This document shows, piece after piece, positions 32,288 to 45,868 of a DNA stretch of 64,000 nt (positions within the stretch are counted from its first letter, which is position 1; the number at the start of each line of letters is the position of its first letter). Made by a program: the position numbers and the translations under genes. Origin of the DNA: Kappaphycus alvarezii (lineage: Eukaryota; Rhodophyta; Florideophyceae; Gigartinales; Solieriaceae); contig NADL03000513.1 of the NCBI GenBank assembly GCA_002205965.3, positions 1,922,001 through 1,986,000 of the forward strand, written 5' to 3'. The notes below the pieces were generated by a model. The model did not search any database and was not told the origin of the DNA. It saw only the letters and a program-made list of their open reading frames with translations.

Positions 32288-35200
32288 TTGTGCGACGTCC
32301 AGGAGGAGGGAAAAAACAGACTGACACCATTCTGTAGGCCGCCCGGGGGTGCGAGCGGCCTCAATTTGGTCATTTGGGCGGGGATTGCCAAATGCCGTGG
32401 CGGACGAGGAAAATTGGGCCAACTGCTGCTGTCTCTATCGCTGTCCGCCGAAACGAAAAGCAAAAAACCTACTGTACATCAAACGCGATTCAAGCCACAG
32501 GAGGGAATTTTTTGAAGAATTGTATTTTATTCGGCTACGATTCCGATTAGGCAGTTTAGTAAAACTCAAATAAAATAATTCTTTGTAACAAGTCAATCAT
32601 ACTTTCTCGTTAATGCTGGTTCTAGAGCATCAGACAATTAAATTATGAATTGGAAAAGAATATTTGAGGATTTCAATTGGGGCTTTTTAAATATATAAAA
32701 TTTTAAAATTGGCCCTATTTTAAAAAAGACAGTAAATTTTATCGGAATGGTATAAACTTACATTTTATTTCATAGGCATCGATTCTATGATTGGACCAGT
32801 CATGTTAAAAATGGATTTGTCAAAATACATGGCCTCAATCCCCTCTTTCGATTAGATTTGTTTTCATACAATCGACCGAAAAAAACAAATATTCCGTGTG
32901 GTGGATATCTGACACAAAGAAAGTGAATGGAACTGTATGAAAATAGTTTTGTTGCGGGTGGGCACAACGTGACTAGGTTACACTTTCTTCATAATTGGTA
33001 CCGATGTGATATTCTTCTTTTCTTCACGTAACGTGAAATATTGAATTTTTTTAAAAAATTGACGGCTGCTTGTAACAAAGCGTTACTAGTTTGTACGGCA
33101 GTATAGTACTGAATGTAACACTTTGTACTACTAACTGTACGGCGGTGATTTGATGTGTACAGTACAGGTACATTTTTTAATTTTTGTATCATACCAACAA
33201 ACAGAAGAGGTGTAGTAAGAAGTATATAATAAAAATAAGTAGGACAAATTAGTCATAGAATCCCCGGAATGGTTGCGCAGTGAAGACCTTCTCCTCGCTC
33301 TTCAAGTGGCAGCATCCGACGCGTCTTGAGAAGGGGGCTAGTGTCGGAGAGGGGTCTTGCTGTGATGTGAAAGAGTTGATGCCCGCGCTACCGACTCTAT
33401 GCTGTAGAGTGGTGGCTATGTTAAAATTTTTCCAATGTAGGACTTCAGGTAGTGTAGAGAGGAATGGTGGGCCACTCCTCCCCTTACCTATTCACAGTGC
33501 ATTGGAGTTGAACAAAAAAACTGTATGGTAAGTCCACTGACATCATTACAAATTGAAGCGCAAACTTAGTTTCCTTACAAACGGTCCCTAAACCTGTGTG
33601 GTAGCAATTCATCAAACATGCCAAGCACTGCTGGACCGTAATTTATCTTTGAAATTTAAACCCAGTAATACCGAACCACGAGGGGTTTATTGACAGGATC
33701 AGAGATTGTACCAGTACGTCAATCCGCTTTGCAACGCTAAGCCTGTACCGGGACAACCTGGGCCTCTAAATCAATGCGCAACTTGCGCAAGAACAACTTA
33801 AATTTAGCAAGAAGGCCCGAGTTTTAAGTGTGCAAAGAGTGCACAACTTTGTTCGTAAAGACCCCTTTATATCAAATGTAATTGACTACTGTACTATGCA
33901 GTGCATAAATATGCTACTTTAGCGGACACGCTTGTAGAAATTATATAGAATGGCTTCAAACGATGCTGCAAGCCGCAATTGATGTAATGGGACAGGGATT
34001 ATTAAGGTTATGGAAAGCTCATGTTGGAAGGAGTTGCACCAGTTTGTTCGAATCTTGACAACCCCAATAGTTGTTCATTAAACAACGGGTCTGCAATTTT
34101 TTTGACTTTTCTCTTTACATCTCCAGCGAAATCTCCGAGACCTCTGGATAAGGAGAAAGCTGTACAGCGCAACTGCTCTTTTACAGTAAACTACCTGCTA
34201 TCGTACAACTTTCAAGCGGGGACAGTAGGATTCCGCGCACTCCATCCAAGCAGTTAATTACTGGACAACGGCGGTCTTTTGCACCACTTCGGCCCATAAG
34301 ACTGAAATTCGATAGTTTGTCAAGCCTTTGACCACAATAATTTTTTTTGTATGAACTCTACAGTGCAGAGCAGGTCATTAGGCCCATACTGCGGTGAGGA
34401 TACTGTGTGCAATGTGCTCAAGCCACTGAAAAATTAAAAAGCCTACAGTATTCAAATCACTGATCCTGTGGAGCATGACGATACGGCAACAGAACTGTGC
34501 TCGAAATTCCTTCAATCAAATCGTTCAGCTCAAACCGCGTCCTCGATCCGTCACAAAGGAGAAACACTGCAAGCAAATTCGTATTCAAAAGCAACTTTTG
34601 GCGGGCGCAGCAAGGGTCTGTGCATGGAAGGGACCCAAGGATTGGACATTGTCCGCTGGTGACATCCTTGGCCGATTGTTCACTACAGGACGCAACCGTC
34701 ACGAACCGAGTTTGCCGTCACAGCAACTGTTTTTTTGAAGAGTGCACACTGTACCGCACTGTAAAGTAAAGTACTGTAAAGCAAAATACAGAACTATGTT
34801 GTACAGAGTTGAAATCTCAATTTGAAGGTGATGCAGATGCCATGAAGTTTGTCATCTCCGTAAGAGAGTTGACACGAGATTAGTTCCCCTTTCCTCCCTA
34901 AATTTCCTTACAGGTTTTTGCCCCCTCGCTCACTCCAAGTTGGAGCACCCGAAATTTTAATTGATAAATTGAAAGGATTGAAATTGTTGTCTGCTTCTAA
35001 ACGTGACCTGACAGAATGTTTGGCTTTCAACACTTTAACGAAATGGATCGGGCCACTTTTTTGGACCAGTCGGTCCGTCCGAAACGGACTAGCCATTGTT
35101 TGGGAAGTGGCGGGAACGGACCCCTGACATTACCCCAAAATGGGCGAAACCCCATCCCCGGCGCGTGTGTAGTGGGGCTACCAATGCGCTATAGAGAGTC

Positions 35201-38200
35201 ATACGCTCACGCGTCAAACTCATGGGGACCAGTTTGACAGTTCAGTCTATGCACTGTATCATAAATGTGTTGTTAACGGCAGCTGTAGCACATACAGTCG
35301 GGAGAAAGTATCAAACGAGGGCCACCGTTTGTAAAAAAATGGTTACAATTTCCGCCTTTTTGAAACTGCAACTAGTCTCAAGAGGAACTGCTTTTCGTTT
35401 GACAGATTTTGTACAGTGTAGTACAATGTCGCACAACAGCCCTCGAAGAGCCAATAAATTTGCAGTGGTGAAACACGTCACCATTGTTGGTTTGAAAAAC
35501 AGTGCTATGATTCACCAACCTACGGCTCCGTGACGTAATGAGGCCTTTTCTGTTCGGAACAATCATCTTGATGTCAACAGCAACAGCGAAAACCTCACTC
35601 TTGGTACTTTCTAGCAAGGACATATTTGACAACGCTCAGCGCTCAAATTGAAATCCATTCCAATGGAATTGTCTACATCTAGCCTGAGGCTCAAAACCTC
35701 TGAAGTGGACTGTTCTGTCTGGTTGACATATATTGTCACTTTGGTTTTTTCTTTTAATTTTTTCCGCGCAGTAGTGCCATGTTTGACCAATCTTTTTTTT
35801 ACAAAAGGTTTTTAACCACTACCTTTAATTTTTTATCATGAATATTACGAAAAGTAATTCAAAATCAAAAGAAACCCTTGAAATTTTTCTTGTAATGGGC
35901 ATGGAAAGCCAATTATTCCTACTTGTCTTTCTGCTTTGACCAATTTCCAAGTACATGTTTTTTAATTTCAGTGCTTTGAGTTTGCTGTAACCGTATACAT
36001 AAGATGCAGTATCTGTATTGACGAAAATACAGACGGCGGGTAATATAAAATTGGGTACAGTAGTAATTGCACTGCATATTATTCCAGTTATTGTTGGTCT
36101 TTACATTCAAACATACAAAAATTGGCTAGATTTTCAAGGTCTTTTTGGCAGGTGTACTGTAACAAGTGCGTGTAATTTAATTACATCAATCAATCCATTC
36201 AAAATTACGTATGAAGGCACCATATCCATGCGTATTGGACACTGTTAATACATATTTAATGATTTTGAAACTACGAAACAGGATCGATGTTGAATAACAT
36301 CACAGTTTTCCTGCATAATCGGAATGGATATAATTATAGCAACTCTGTACTGTACTGTACTTAATTACTTGAGTGCAAGCACATCCCACTGTCGTCGTCA
36401 ATGGATTCGTCCGCTGGACTAGCTTTCGAGAGTCAGTTCAGCAGGTTGCGATCTTTGCACAAGCGCACTGTCTTGGGTTCCACGTTGGGTAAGGCACTGT
36501 ACTCTGCAAAATTCCAGCCACTGGAGTGAAACCTAGCATTAATGTCCCTCTCCGTTACTCCCAAACTCGTCTCGATCGTACTGAACATACTGTACTACCC
36601 TCAACTGCTCCACCTCGTTCGCTCTATTTACAGTTGACAATCCCTTTGCCCTCAATTCTCCTAAACAAGACACTGAGACTGACCTCATGTTTGTCAAGTG
36701 TTTGCCAAAAAGCACGATGTCTACAATAGACACCTGTAAATCCCGACAAGTGCCCTGCGCGGATTTATAGGGCGTTTGTGCAATACATCGATATTTTAAT
36801 ACCATCAGGTATTTCTATTGCCCAATGAACACAACCGCTGTATGTTTGTGAGTTTATGATGCTTTGGTGAATAAAATCAGTCTTTGCAATCAGCAATCTT
36901 CAAATTAACCCTGGCTGATCCTCATGTGTGCTTGACAATTGCCCAATGCTTGAATTACAGTACTGTACCCCTGTTCTTCTCTCACATGTCGCTGCACGTG
37001 TGTCTAAGTCTCCTCTACTTTTAGGAAAAGCTGTAGATGTTAAGCACCCGTAAGGCGCTTCTGCCATGTACCAAAATATGTTTGATTTCATTCCGTCGTA
37101 TTTCTCTGTAGGACTTTTGCAAGGGATCTGTGCATAGGAAAACTGGACAACTTTACTGCCCTGTACTGCGCCATTTTTATACACCTCTCCCGATCGCCGA
37201 GAATGATAGATGACGCGGGAGAGGCACCCTGTAAACTGCCTCACCACATTACTGCCCCTAATATTGATGGTAGAAAAAGCACCTACAATAAGGACAGACT
37301 AACCGGTACCTTCGGTGTCCTTAAGAGGAGACAGCCGCCTGATCTAACGTTGAGTAATACTTGTCAAGGCCCATCCAAATATAGTTCTTGCAAGAGGCTA
37401 TTTTTACATCCCAGATATTGCCCAGCATTGAGAGCGGGCGTTGCAAACATCTTTGTCAAATATGTGGACCCGCCATCACGACAGTGTACAGTACATTACC
37501 AATGAAAAAAGTCAAGACACTCACTCTCTGATTATAATTTCTGTTTAAAGAGATTATTTTCTCTCCTTCATACGTCGCCATTGAACGAAACAAAGCTAGC
37601 AAGATCAATTCCAAAAGCAGTAGCATTATCCGTTATGAAATGGCTGCGTGATGGCTTGTGCTTGAACTAAATCCAAACACGGGATTCTGGCTCAAGGCAA
37701 AAGGCCATTACAAGGTAATACTGAATGACACTGTAATACAGTAAAGGTAGATGAAAATTACGCAATTGTTTCATGTAATACAGTAGTTCTTCACAGCTAA
37801 TCGCTCGGTGCAACTTAACTTGAGGGTCCAGAACAATCCTGTACAGTACAGTGCAAAGCAGTGCAGTCTCAGCGCACATTCTTTATAGTACAGTACATTT
37901 CTACTCTTCATGTCTCCAAAGTTGCCGCAGAATAGAAAGTTCACCAAATTACTGTACCGCATTCGAGAGGGGCATTCTAGCCTAGTACAGAACAGCACAC
38001 TGTAAGATTAGGAAAGTTTATTTCCGGATTTTTTCACCGCTGTACTACTGTACGCTGTCGCAATTACAGTATGGGCTGTGGTCTATGTGACCATACTCCT
38101 GCCTATCATTTCTGAAAAAAAAACTATCACACAGGCAACTACCCTAGCTACTTTTTGCAAGCTACGTACGTACCTTAATCTCATCCCGGCTTGATCCAAA

Positions 38201-41200
38201 CCATGGCAACTTATTTAAACAACTGCGCAAAAACAATACGCTTGCATCATCAATACGCTTGCAACATCACGGACGAGGCAGATTCCCAAGCACTTTACGA
38301 TATTTCTTCTACACCCATTGTCAAGCTACAACTTTCAAAACCGAAGATGCGTGATACGTTATTGGACAACCGTTTTTTCCACTTTATTGTGGAGCAGCTC
38401 TGTGCAACATGACAGGACACTGCATTTTTATGATCACCGAATGTCGTCAGAGGCGCTAGTGCATCCCCACCTTAGATTGTTACCCGTTTTTCAGTATTAA
38501 TAGCTTTTTGCCAACATCAAAGCTTCAATTCCCACCTTCAACATAACACTAACGCCTAGCTCCAGTATATGCAATAGCGAAGAACCCCCCTAGCACGGAG
38601 TGGAATCCATTTTTGGAAGCAGATTGTATTCCCTCCACAAACAATAAAACAAAAGTAATATGTGAATGGCAATCGTTAGCGATAATTAAATCCGTTAGAA
38701 CATGTAGATTCCAAATTTATGACTGCTTGCCTATACTAAGGATTACGGGACCTTGACTGGAAACTTGGGGATGGTCTCTGTTCGAACATTGAACAATTAC
38801 CAAGTACAGTACCAAGTACGCCACTATAGCTATCGGTCCCAATCATAATTTCCGCTCAATTTCGAAAATGAAACTACTCACGTCAGTCCGCTTTTCCTGT
38901 CATTTTTCCCATTCGTTGTGGAAACAGAAAGGGTGTGTGGTATCTACCCGCAGAGAAATTATTCTAGAAAATTTAATGATATAATCCAATGTTGAATTGC
39001 TGATTGTGACTCGCTAATTGTTGCTAACTGAATGTTAATGCCTCATCTGTTTCTTAGCTAAGAAACTGATTATTCGCCATTTTGATCCACTGACCAAAGA
39101 AACTATTATTGTAACAGGGCAAGGTAGACTTTGTCCTTTAGAAAAGACCATACTTGTACAAACCATGAATTAAAACTTTTCATAATCATGTCTACTTGAA
39201 AAATTGACATGGGAACGACGCTGCACCTGCTCTTCGGGAATGAACGGATTTTTCAGATGCTTCAATTCGGTAAGAACATAAAGTCTGTGCTGCACAGATC
39301 TGGAGTGACGTAGTGAAACGCATTCTTGACGCCAGAACTTCTACATGCACGGCTTTCAGTTCTGCAGCCTAAACTAATTCGTCAGTCTGTTAGGTCAGCT
39401 TCGTTTTACAAAAACTTAATGTGAGAAGTGCCCTCATACATAATTTGATTCTGAATAGTAGAAATGGCTTCATTACGAAACGTTGGTTCAAGAACTGTTC
39501 ACCAACAGCCATTGCAAGGTTTCAAGCTGTCCGGAATCTTTGGAAGGGCCCATTTCTTCTAACCTCTAAGTGAAATTCGGTATCGGGCGAAACACTTCCT
39601 GTCAAAACCCTACAAGTCGCAGTAGTCACGTAACAGGGGCAGACTACTGTTCAGGTAAATTCAGGAAAGTTCCTGGAAAAAAAGAGCTCTTTATCACGAG
39701 TTACATTTCTTCCGCCTCCAAAGTACAAAGTAGCTCTGCAAAACTCTTACCATACGCTAAGAAAGATGAAAGTAACTGAAAAGGTGACCACTTGCAGTGA
39801 CAAAACTTCCCCTCCTCTTGATCCAGCGGTTAATACCCTAAATTCCCGGGGACGAGAATATGAATTATAAAGGAAAAATGAGAAGGCAAAGTCCATTTTA
39901 CCCTTAGGTTTGTGGGTGCTGACAGTATCTAATATGAAGGGGAAGTCATTCTATTATGCAGAGGAAGGAATCTATCCAATTCATGGCAGGGGGATAAAAG
40001 CGTATGCGTATCATTCGTAGTGGTGACGATGTGCAACGAAGTATAGCCAGTAATTTAAATCTTGCAGGAATACCGTTATTAGAATCGAAGTCAAGGCCAT
40101 TTGATTCTCGAATTCTCAAAGTATGGATATTCTTCACTATGTATGGATATTCGTTCAATATTGCCTCACTATGACATTTTTCTTTCGAAGCACAGGGAAT
40201 AAATTCATCACGTATGGTAGTTCAACATGTATGAACAGCACATTGCATGCAATGTATTATAACGCTAATAATGGTAACCTTCCTTTGGTATACAGAGGAT
40301 TACACAGGATAAAACCTAAAGTAATTTCATAATTGCGGTGTTCTGAGACAAGACCTCAATATGCAGTGCTAAATCGAATAAGGAGCTAACCTTTCATTCC
40401 AGCTAGGAGCTAATATTGAGACCTGGTCTCTACTTTGAATGAACAAATGAACGTCTAGCTCGATGTAAAGACAGGCAGTACCTTTTGCACGAACGCGTAT
40501 GCAATAACGGCGATTACTGGAACAAGTATTCGAGGTTTCTCTAATAATAGATTTCTTTGGGCGAATCTGTATATCTTTCCTGGTTGTCCTCTTCCTCGGC
40601 AGGGTATTTACGAAGGGATTTACAATGTAGTAGTTTGGACTACTGTACTGAAAAAAATTTACTCATAAATCTGCGGGCGCGGAGCAAAGTGGCAGTGCAT
40701 AGAATCCCTTGCACAATATCGAAAATGCAATACAGCTTTTCTTCAGATTTTGCCAATGCTTTAGTCAGCAATAAGGAAAAAGTTTGTAGTCCCTCCGTCA
40801 GAAAAAATAGCTTTGTATCGAGATTTGACTTGAAAGAATAGACTTCAGTAGAAGCCAGTGAGGCGTTGATTTCTTGTTGATAATTATCCCAGTTTCAATC
40901 TGAGTGCCTCGCTCGTCAATGATTGCGGAGGGAAGTCTAGAAATATGTGATATTAAAAGAAAAATTGAAAGGACTCAACCTGACGTCCGGACGCAACATG
41001 GTGCCTCGTCTGTTAAAAACGAGAGGATAATATTGGTGCGATAGTATTTGTATGATAATTGAAATGTGCATAAATGTGGGGAAAGAAACAGGAGAATGAT
41101 GCCACGACATAGGGCGAGTTTCTTGGTAGTGATGTAGGTGTCCAAATTTTGTAAGAAAGCGACCCATACGGGACAGGAATTTTCCACAGTTGCTCACCAC

Positions 41201-42886
41201 AAGAAGGGTGAACAGGCAGAGGTAACAGTCCCACAGTACAGGGAGAATGCCACTCGAGCATTACAGTCAATAGAGTGTCTCATTTTCCATCAGATATTTT
41301 GCATAAGTAGTTTCCAATAAACCTAGTCCTCTCCTCGACCAAATGATCTAAAAATACCAAGAAAGACAAATAGATGCAGTATCAAATATTGACATGGACA
41401 TCGGTAACCTCTCCAGTGACCCCTAACGATCCTTTCATTCCGTGGATAACGCTAGGATATATTAACAACTCCTTGGAATTGATCCACTCTGGACCACCAC
41501 ACAGGATGCGAGACGGTGATGTAATGAGCGGAGGGTTGATAGTCCGACCGGGCATAGCGACTGAGCCTCCATTATTGAAATGAATTAAAAGAAAGTAATG
41601 TAAAGCGGCAGATGCGAACGTTTCTCCAAAGCGATGAGTCAACGCAAGTGTCCAGTATTGATCAAAATGGTCTCAATGAAAATGTAACGCAGTCAAAAGG
41701 GCATCTGAAATCAGTTGTACTGTGTAAATGGTATCACGAATTGAATGACCCAGCTGTCGGTGCTATACTTTTGACTGAATCCCCTGTGAGTACATTCCGT
41801 TTCGGATCCTCACCAACAATTTTGTGGTACGATAATTTCCCAACACTGCCCTGCTTGCAGAATGAATCCGTTGGCATGATCATATCGTCGCAAGCATCAT
41901 TTGCGGCGGTGTAACATTCAAATTGAAATTCATTCATGTAATCAAACAGTTGGACAAAATTGAATGGCATCCGGTATTCGGGATATCGGTATAAATTTGA
42001 GGCCGGGGAATAAGGTCAGAAATTACAATGCTGATAGAATTTGTGAAGTTTCGAAACTGATTCAATGGAATTCAACGAAAAGGAATTCCCGGACCAGCCG
42101 ACAGAAAACGATAACAATGTCATACATGAAAAACGTAATGTTTCATCTCACGTAATTTACAGTGCATGGTTACCGAGCTGTACTGTACTGTACAGAGCTG
42201 TTAAATTATGCTAATCCTTTTTTTGCTATTACAATTATTATTTGCGAATCTGTACAAGATTTACCGTACGGTGTGGTGCTGTACAGTACATACCGTAAAC
42301 TCTGTGGTCTAGCAGTACAGTATCCCCGAAACCGTACCATTTAGTCCCCGACACGTGTCCCCGCCACAACAAACTACTGTATGCATGTACAGTACAGTAC
42401 TGTCCTGTACTGTACTGTAGAGCATTGGAGACATTACCTACCCCACAACCGCTACCTCTAGAGGGTACACCGAGAAACATGTGCAAAATCAAGCGGACTT
42501 GTAAACGAATTTGGAGCTTCGGCACGCAGCAGTTGACAGTTATTAAAAATTTGTTAAAATTTCTTCATGAATACATAATGTCATTCCAATCAGGCTCAAA
42601 TGTTATTACAGCACTGTAGAATACTGTAGCCGAACGAAAGACCTGAGTGTAAAGATTACTGTAATGCAGACACCCCGGCAATGGCTTAATCGATGCCGAC
42701 ACCAGCTAGCTACAAGGGGAGGAATCTTGAATCATGAAGGATGCACTCATCACGCACGGCAACAACCACATTTTTACTCTTTTTTCTGTTTCTGAAGTGT
42801 ACACTGACTGACCGACCATTTACTTAACACACAAAGTAAAGATGATTACACATTTAGTTAACATCTAACTGAATGGTTCACGTCGA
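32288..42886. other. no supported gene; scattered GTAC palindromes
   Basis: Open frames up to 115 codons on both strands match no family I know. A plus frame at 34918-35127 and a minus frame at 41382-41642 have protein-like composition but no motif. GTAC-family repeats occur for example near 33170, 36343-36361, 37840, 37890, 38804 and 42180-42420. No RNA gene was recognised. Confidence 0.4.
42387..42419. repeat. inverted pair of GTAC pentamer runs
   Basis: TACAGTACAGTA (42388-42399) and its reverse complement TACTGTACTGTA (42408-42419) are separated by 8 nt. It lies about 470 bp from the 3' end of the non-LTR retrotransposon. Confidence 0.9.
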
Positions 42887-44310
42887 TCACGTGTACTGTA
42901 GTGGAGCCCGAGAGATGATGGCCACAGCCACCGATGACCACAGCGCACAACTGAGGCGTTGGTACATGCCTGTGCGAATCGAAGCCGCGGAAGTATGGTA
43001 CAGGGCAGCAACGCGCGGTATATACTCTTCAAGAAACCAGGATGTGTCCGGCGATGGCGCAGCAAGGGAATCAAAGGCGACGGGTTGGAAACGGAATCCT
43101 TCGTCTCGAGAGTTTTCCGAGGGAGGTACCAGGCGGCGGGAGAGCTTGCGCTCGAGATCCAGGACCTTGCGCCGATGGGCCTCAGCAGCGGCACCTGCGG
43201 CCGATTTCGTCGCTACTATGACGGATGACGATGTATACGGAGAGACAATGGTGACGTCACAGGCCATGGGCCGCTCCCGGGGTCCAACGGCAGGAAGAGG
43301 GGGCTGCACAAGGAGAGCTGCTGGTCGCAGATCGGTGCCAGGTATTAAAAGCGGGTCTCGAATTCAAAGTCCAAGCCTGCAATGCGGAACACATGATAGG
43401 CGAAGACGCTGCGGATGGAGTTGTGCCGGTGGATGCAGTCGAAACCCGAGGGATAGATATCAGCCGCATGGTCGTAGGTATACAGCGGCTTCTCACAGGG
43501 CTGACACTGCAGCGTCATCGAATCCGTGTACACTGAAAGCACGAGGTGTCGACGCAACATTACGCTCCAATATGCAACGGAAACTTTCGATGTCGTTGTC
43601 GGGTGCGGTTGGAGGAAGGCGGCAGCGGTAGTGTTTCGAAAGTCTAGGCTGTGGATCCGGCAGCGAGTGCGTACTGTGAGCAGATGAGCTGGGTACATCC
43701 TTCCACGGAGCATCCTCCCAGAACACTTTGGCCCTGGCTTCTTGCTGCACCCAATTTAAATGTGTATGGAGGTTGCCGGGTGTGGCAGCAAGGTTGGCAA
43801 GGTCATGCGTGCCTGGGTCGTTGTCTACAGGGTTGTCAGTGACGTGGCGCACAAAGTCTATTAGCGACGATCGGGCTTGAGCGAGGAGGAAGGACCGATC
43901 CCCGCGGAAACGTTTGCCCAGGAGAGCATTGATCTAGCGGTGGTATACGTTGCTGTCCGCTGGCGAGCAGGGGCAACTTCCAGGCGGCTGGCGGCCACAG
44001 CGGCAGGTAGAAGCGGAGCGACCAGCGAGAAATCTTGACCTCCAAGGCGCAGCGGGAGATGCACTTGGTCCCACACATCGTCCGAGAGGGCGACATTATG
44101 GACGGACGTGTATGTCGAGCGCTGTAGCGAATCAAATTCGAGCGCAGGATCGGCGGAGTGTGCGGGGTCCGCCAGCTTGAACGCATGATTGACCCGGCAC
44201 GCCGTGGCACATAGGCGGTGCATATGAAACAGGGCCCGTGGGTCCCGGACGTTGTTCGAGAAGATGTAATACGCAGCGGCATTCGCCATTTTTCCTCCGT
44301 AGCAAAACAT
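42887..44310 (-). pseudogene. LINE polyprotein, C-terminal half with zinc motif and restriction-like endonuclease-type region
   Basis: Across frames from 44310 downward: YYIFSNNVRDPRALFHMHRL and VWDQVHLPLRLGGQDFSLVA match the region after RT in many LINEs. TLQCQPCEKPL then a His and GFDCIHRHNSIRSVF form the Cys/His cluster followed by the RHN-x-IR motif. LIPGTDLRPAALLVQ and ACDVTIVSPY match the 'RPAD...DVTV' pattern of PD-(D/E)XK-like endonucleases of early-branching LINEs, but the Asp after RPA is not preserved in this reading. AEAHRRKVLDLERKL, FRFQPVAFDSLAAPSP and LSCALWSSVAVAI complete the usual end. At least three frame changes make it non-functional. Assignment to a restriction-like endonuclease type is from memory of the family. 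Confidence 0.75.
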
Positions 44311-44370
44311 ACTTCATTTGATAGTTCGGTATACCCTTTTTGAGTTTATTGCGGTTGTCTGGAAAACCAT

Positions 44371-44413
44371 GGGATAGACCAGATATATCTTCCAAGAGTA
44401 AAACACCCAAACC
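44371..44413 (-). repeat. interspersed repeat also found near 58.1 kb
   Basis: GGGATAGACCAGATATATCT and the following bases match 58115-58157 over 43 bp with five differences, mostly transitions. A shorter inverted relative with 15 identical bases (ATATATCTTCCAAGA) lies at about 58350-58380. On the minus strand it reads LGVLLLEDISGLS here and VLLLEDISYLS at 58 kb. This copy sits between the two halves of the LINE. Confidence 0.7.
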
Positions 44414-44489
44414 TTTTCCCCTTTGATAGTTCGGCCTCATTTCGTGATTACAGTGAGGAGGTTCTTCAAGCCGTAAGGGGTTTCAAGGG

Positions 44490-45318
44490 GGGATCATCTG
44501 GGGAGGTTCGGACCTTAGGCCGAATCACATCGCAGAACTAGCCAGGTCCCCCTATTCATCGAGTCCATCAGGTTTCCTACCAGACCTTACGCGAATCTTA
44601 AGCGAATCGTTAATTTTCTGGCCTCCGGACGTACCCCAGCGGCCATCCCCCCTTGGATCTCCGGCGCGCCCCTCACTCCGTCGGCTAAAAAGGACAAGAC
44701 GCCTCGACCTATCGCCATTGGCGAAACGCTTCGCTGATTTGTCGGCAACTGCTTGATGAAACGAGCGACGAGAAAGGCAGCAACGTACTTTCAACCGCTG
44801 CAACTGGGCATCGCCACAAAAACCGGCACTGACACCATCGTACATAGTGTGTGAGGGGTTGCCGACAAGTTTTGAACTAGCATTGAATACGCTATGCTCA
44901 CAGAGGACCTCAAAACGTCTTCAACCTGTGCAGCGCACCGCTTTTCTGGACGCCGTCAAACGCTTAATCCCAGAACTGCTGGCGTGGGTCTCGAGATGTT
45001 ACACAAACGAGCCAGCGTACTTGTGGTCTAGCCGCTATGTTATTCTTGGCATGAGGGGAACACAGCAAGGGGACAAACTCAGTGGGCTTTCGTTCGACCT
45101 TGTTCTGCACCCCGTCAAAATTATGTTCCAGGAGCTCCTACTTTTCCGGGGACCAGGAAGACGACACTGTGGGTAACATGTCCCTCCGCCTATGGTACCA
45201 TAACAACGGGTACATCATTGTGCGCCGCGACAAAATCGTCCGTGGTGTTGCAATACTTTCGTCTTTCGACATTACTAGCAGGAGGCAACACCTATCCCTG
45301 TCCAAATGCAGGGTCTGA
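44490..45318 (+). pseudogene. LINE reverse transcriptase fragment, inverted relative to its 3' half
   Basis: Readable segments in order: GGSDLRPNHIAELA, ASGRTPAAIPPWISGAPLTP, KDKTPRPIAIGETLR (followed by a stop), MKRATRKAATYFQPLQLGIA and TKTGTDTIVHSV. Next come TAFLDAVKRLIPELLAWVSR, GMRGTQQGDKLSGLSFDLVL and, finally, WYHNNGYIIV with HLSLSKCRV. The QQGD box and the order are those of LINE RTs. The motif normally carrying two catalytic Asp residues (YLDDG in relatives) reads YHNNG (Asn codons at 45202-45207), so the active site is lost. There are also stops and frameshifts. The sequence ends where the RT palm would pass into the thumb. Confidence 0.82.
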
Positions 45319-45868
45319 TGGCCATCTGCGCCGCCGGCGCCCGCTCAATGCCTACATCCGAAGGAGCTAAAACAAGAGTAAAGCGAGTATACACGTGTCC
45401 TAAACGTTCCCGTCGGTTCCTCAGACTGGACTAACAAATTCTTAACAACTTCATAGGGATAAATTACTAGAAGGTGATATTCTCAGAACCAAATATCCCA
45501 AGACGGCGGTATTGCCTGCGACAAGAGTGCGATCGAAGTAGGATTGTGGGAACGAGAGGAGGTGAATAAGGTAATATGGAAGGGGCAGGCCTACCACCTA
45601 TTCTCAGAGACTGGCGTAAGCAAGATGCTTCTTAGAGCAGAAGTGGACTCTTAACTTCTGAACTACTTGGAGCTCAACTGTCTGCATTTGAAGTTGTCTC
45701 CCAGCTTGCTTGCCCTTTCTTAGACGAAGCAGTTTACCCAGCTTATATAGACTTTTTGGTTGACGCAAAAGTCTCAAACAAATATTCTTAATACCATAAA
45801 ATGCATTAAAGGGAATCTCATGCACGAGAAAGACCTATAGTACATGCAACCATGAAAAATATATGGAT

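Larger units (their letters stand above)
42887..45318. mobile_element. non-LTR retrotransposon (LINE) relic with inverted 5' part
   Basis: The C-terminal half of a LINE polyprotein is on the minus strand (42887-44310). Part of its reverse transcriptase is on the plus strand (44490-45318), oriented so that the RT N-terminus faces the junction. About 180 bp separates the halves. The part of the protein expected between them, the region after the RT palm, is missing. This layout is the product expected from twin priming during insertion. Both halves contain stops and frameshifts. I found no poly-A tail or target duplication. Confidence 0.7.

Noticed and set aside
42873-43631. 252-codon Arg-rich plus-strand frame as a gene
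   Set aside because: It is the antisense shadow of the LINE C-terminal region, whose motifs are clear on the minus strand.
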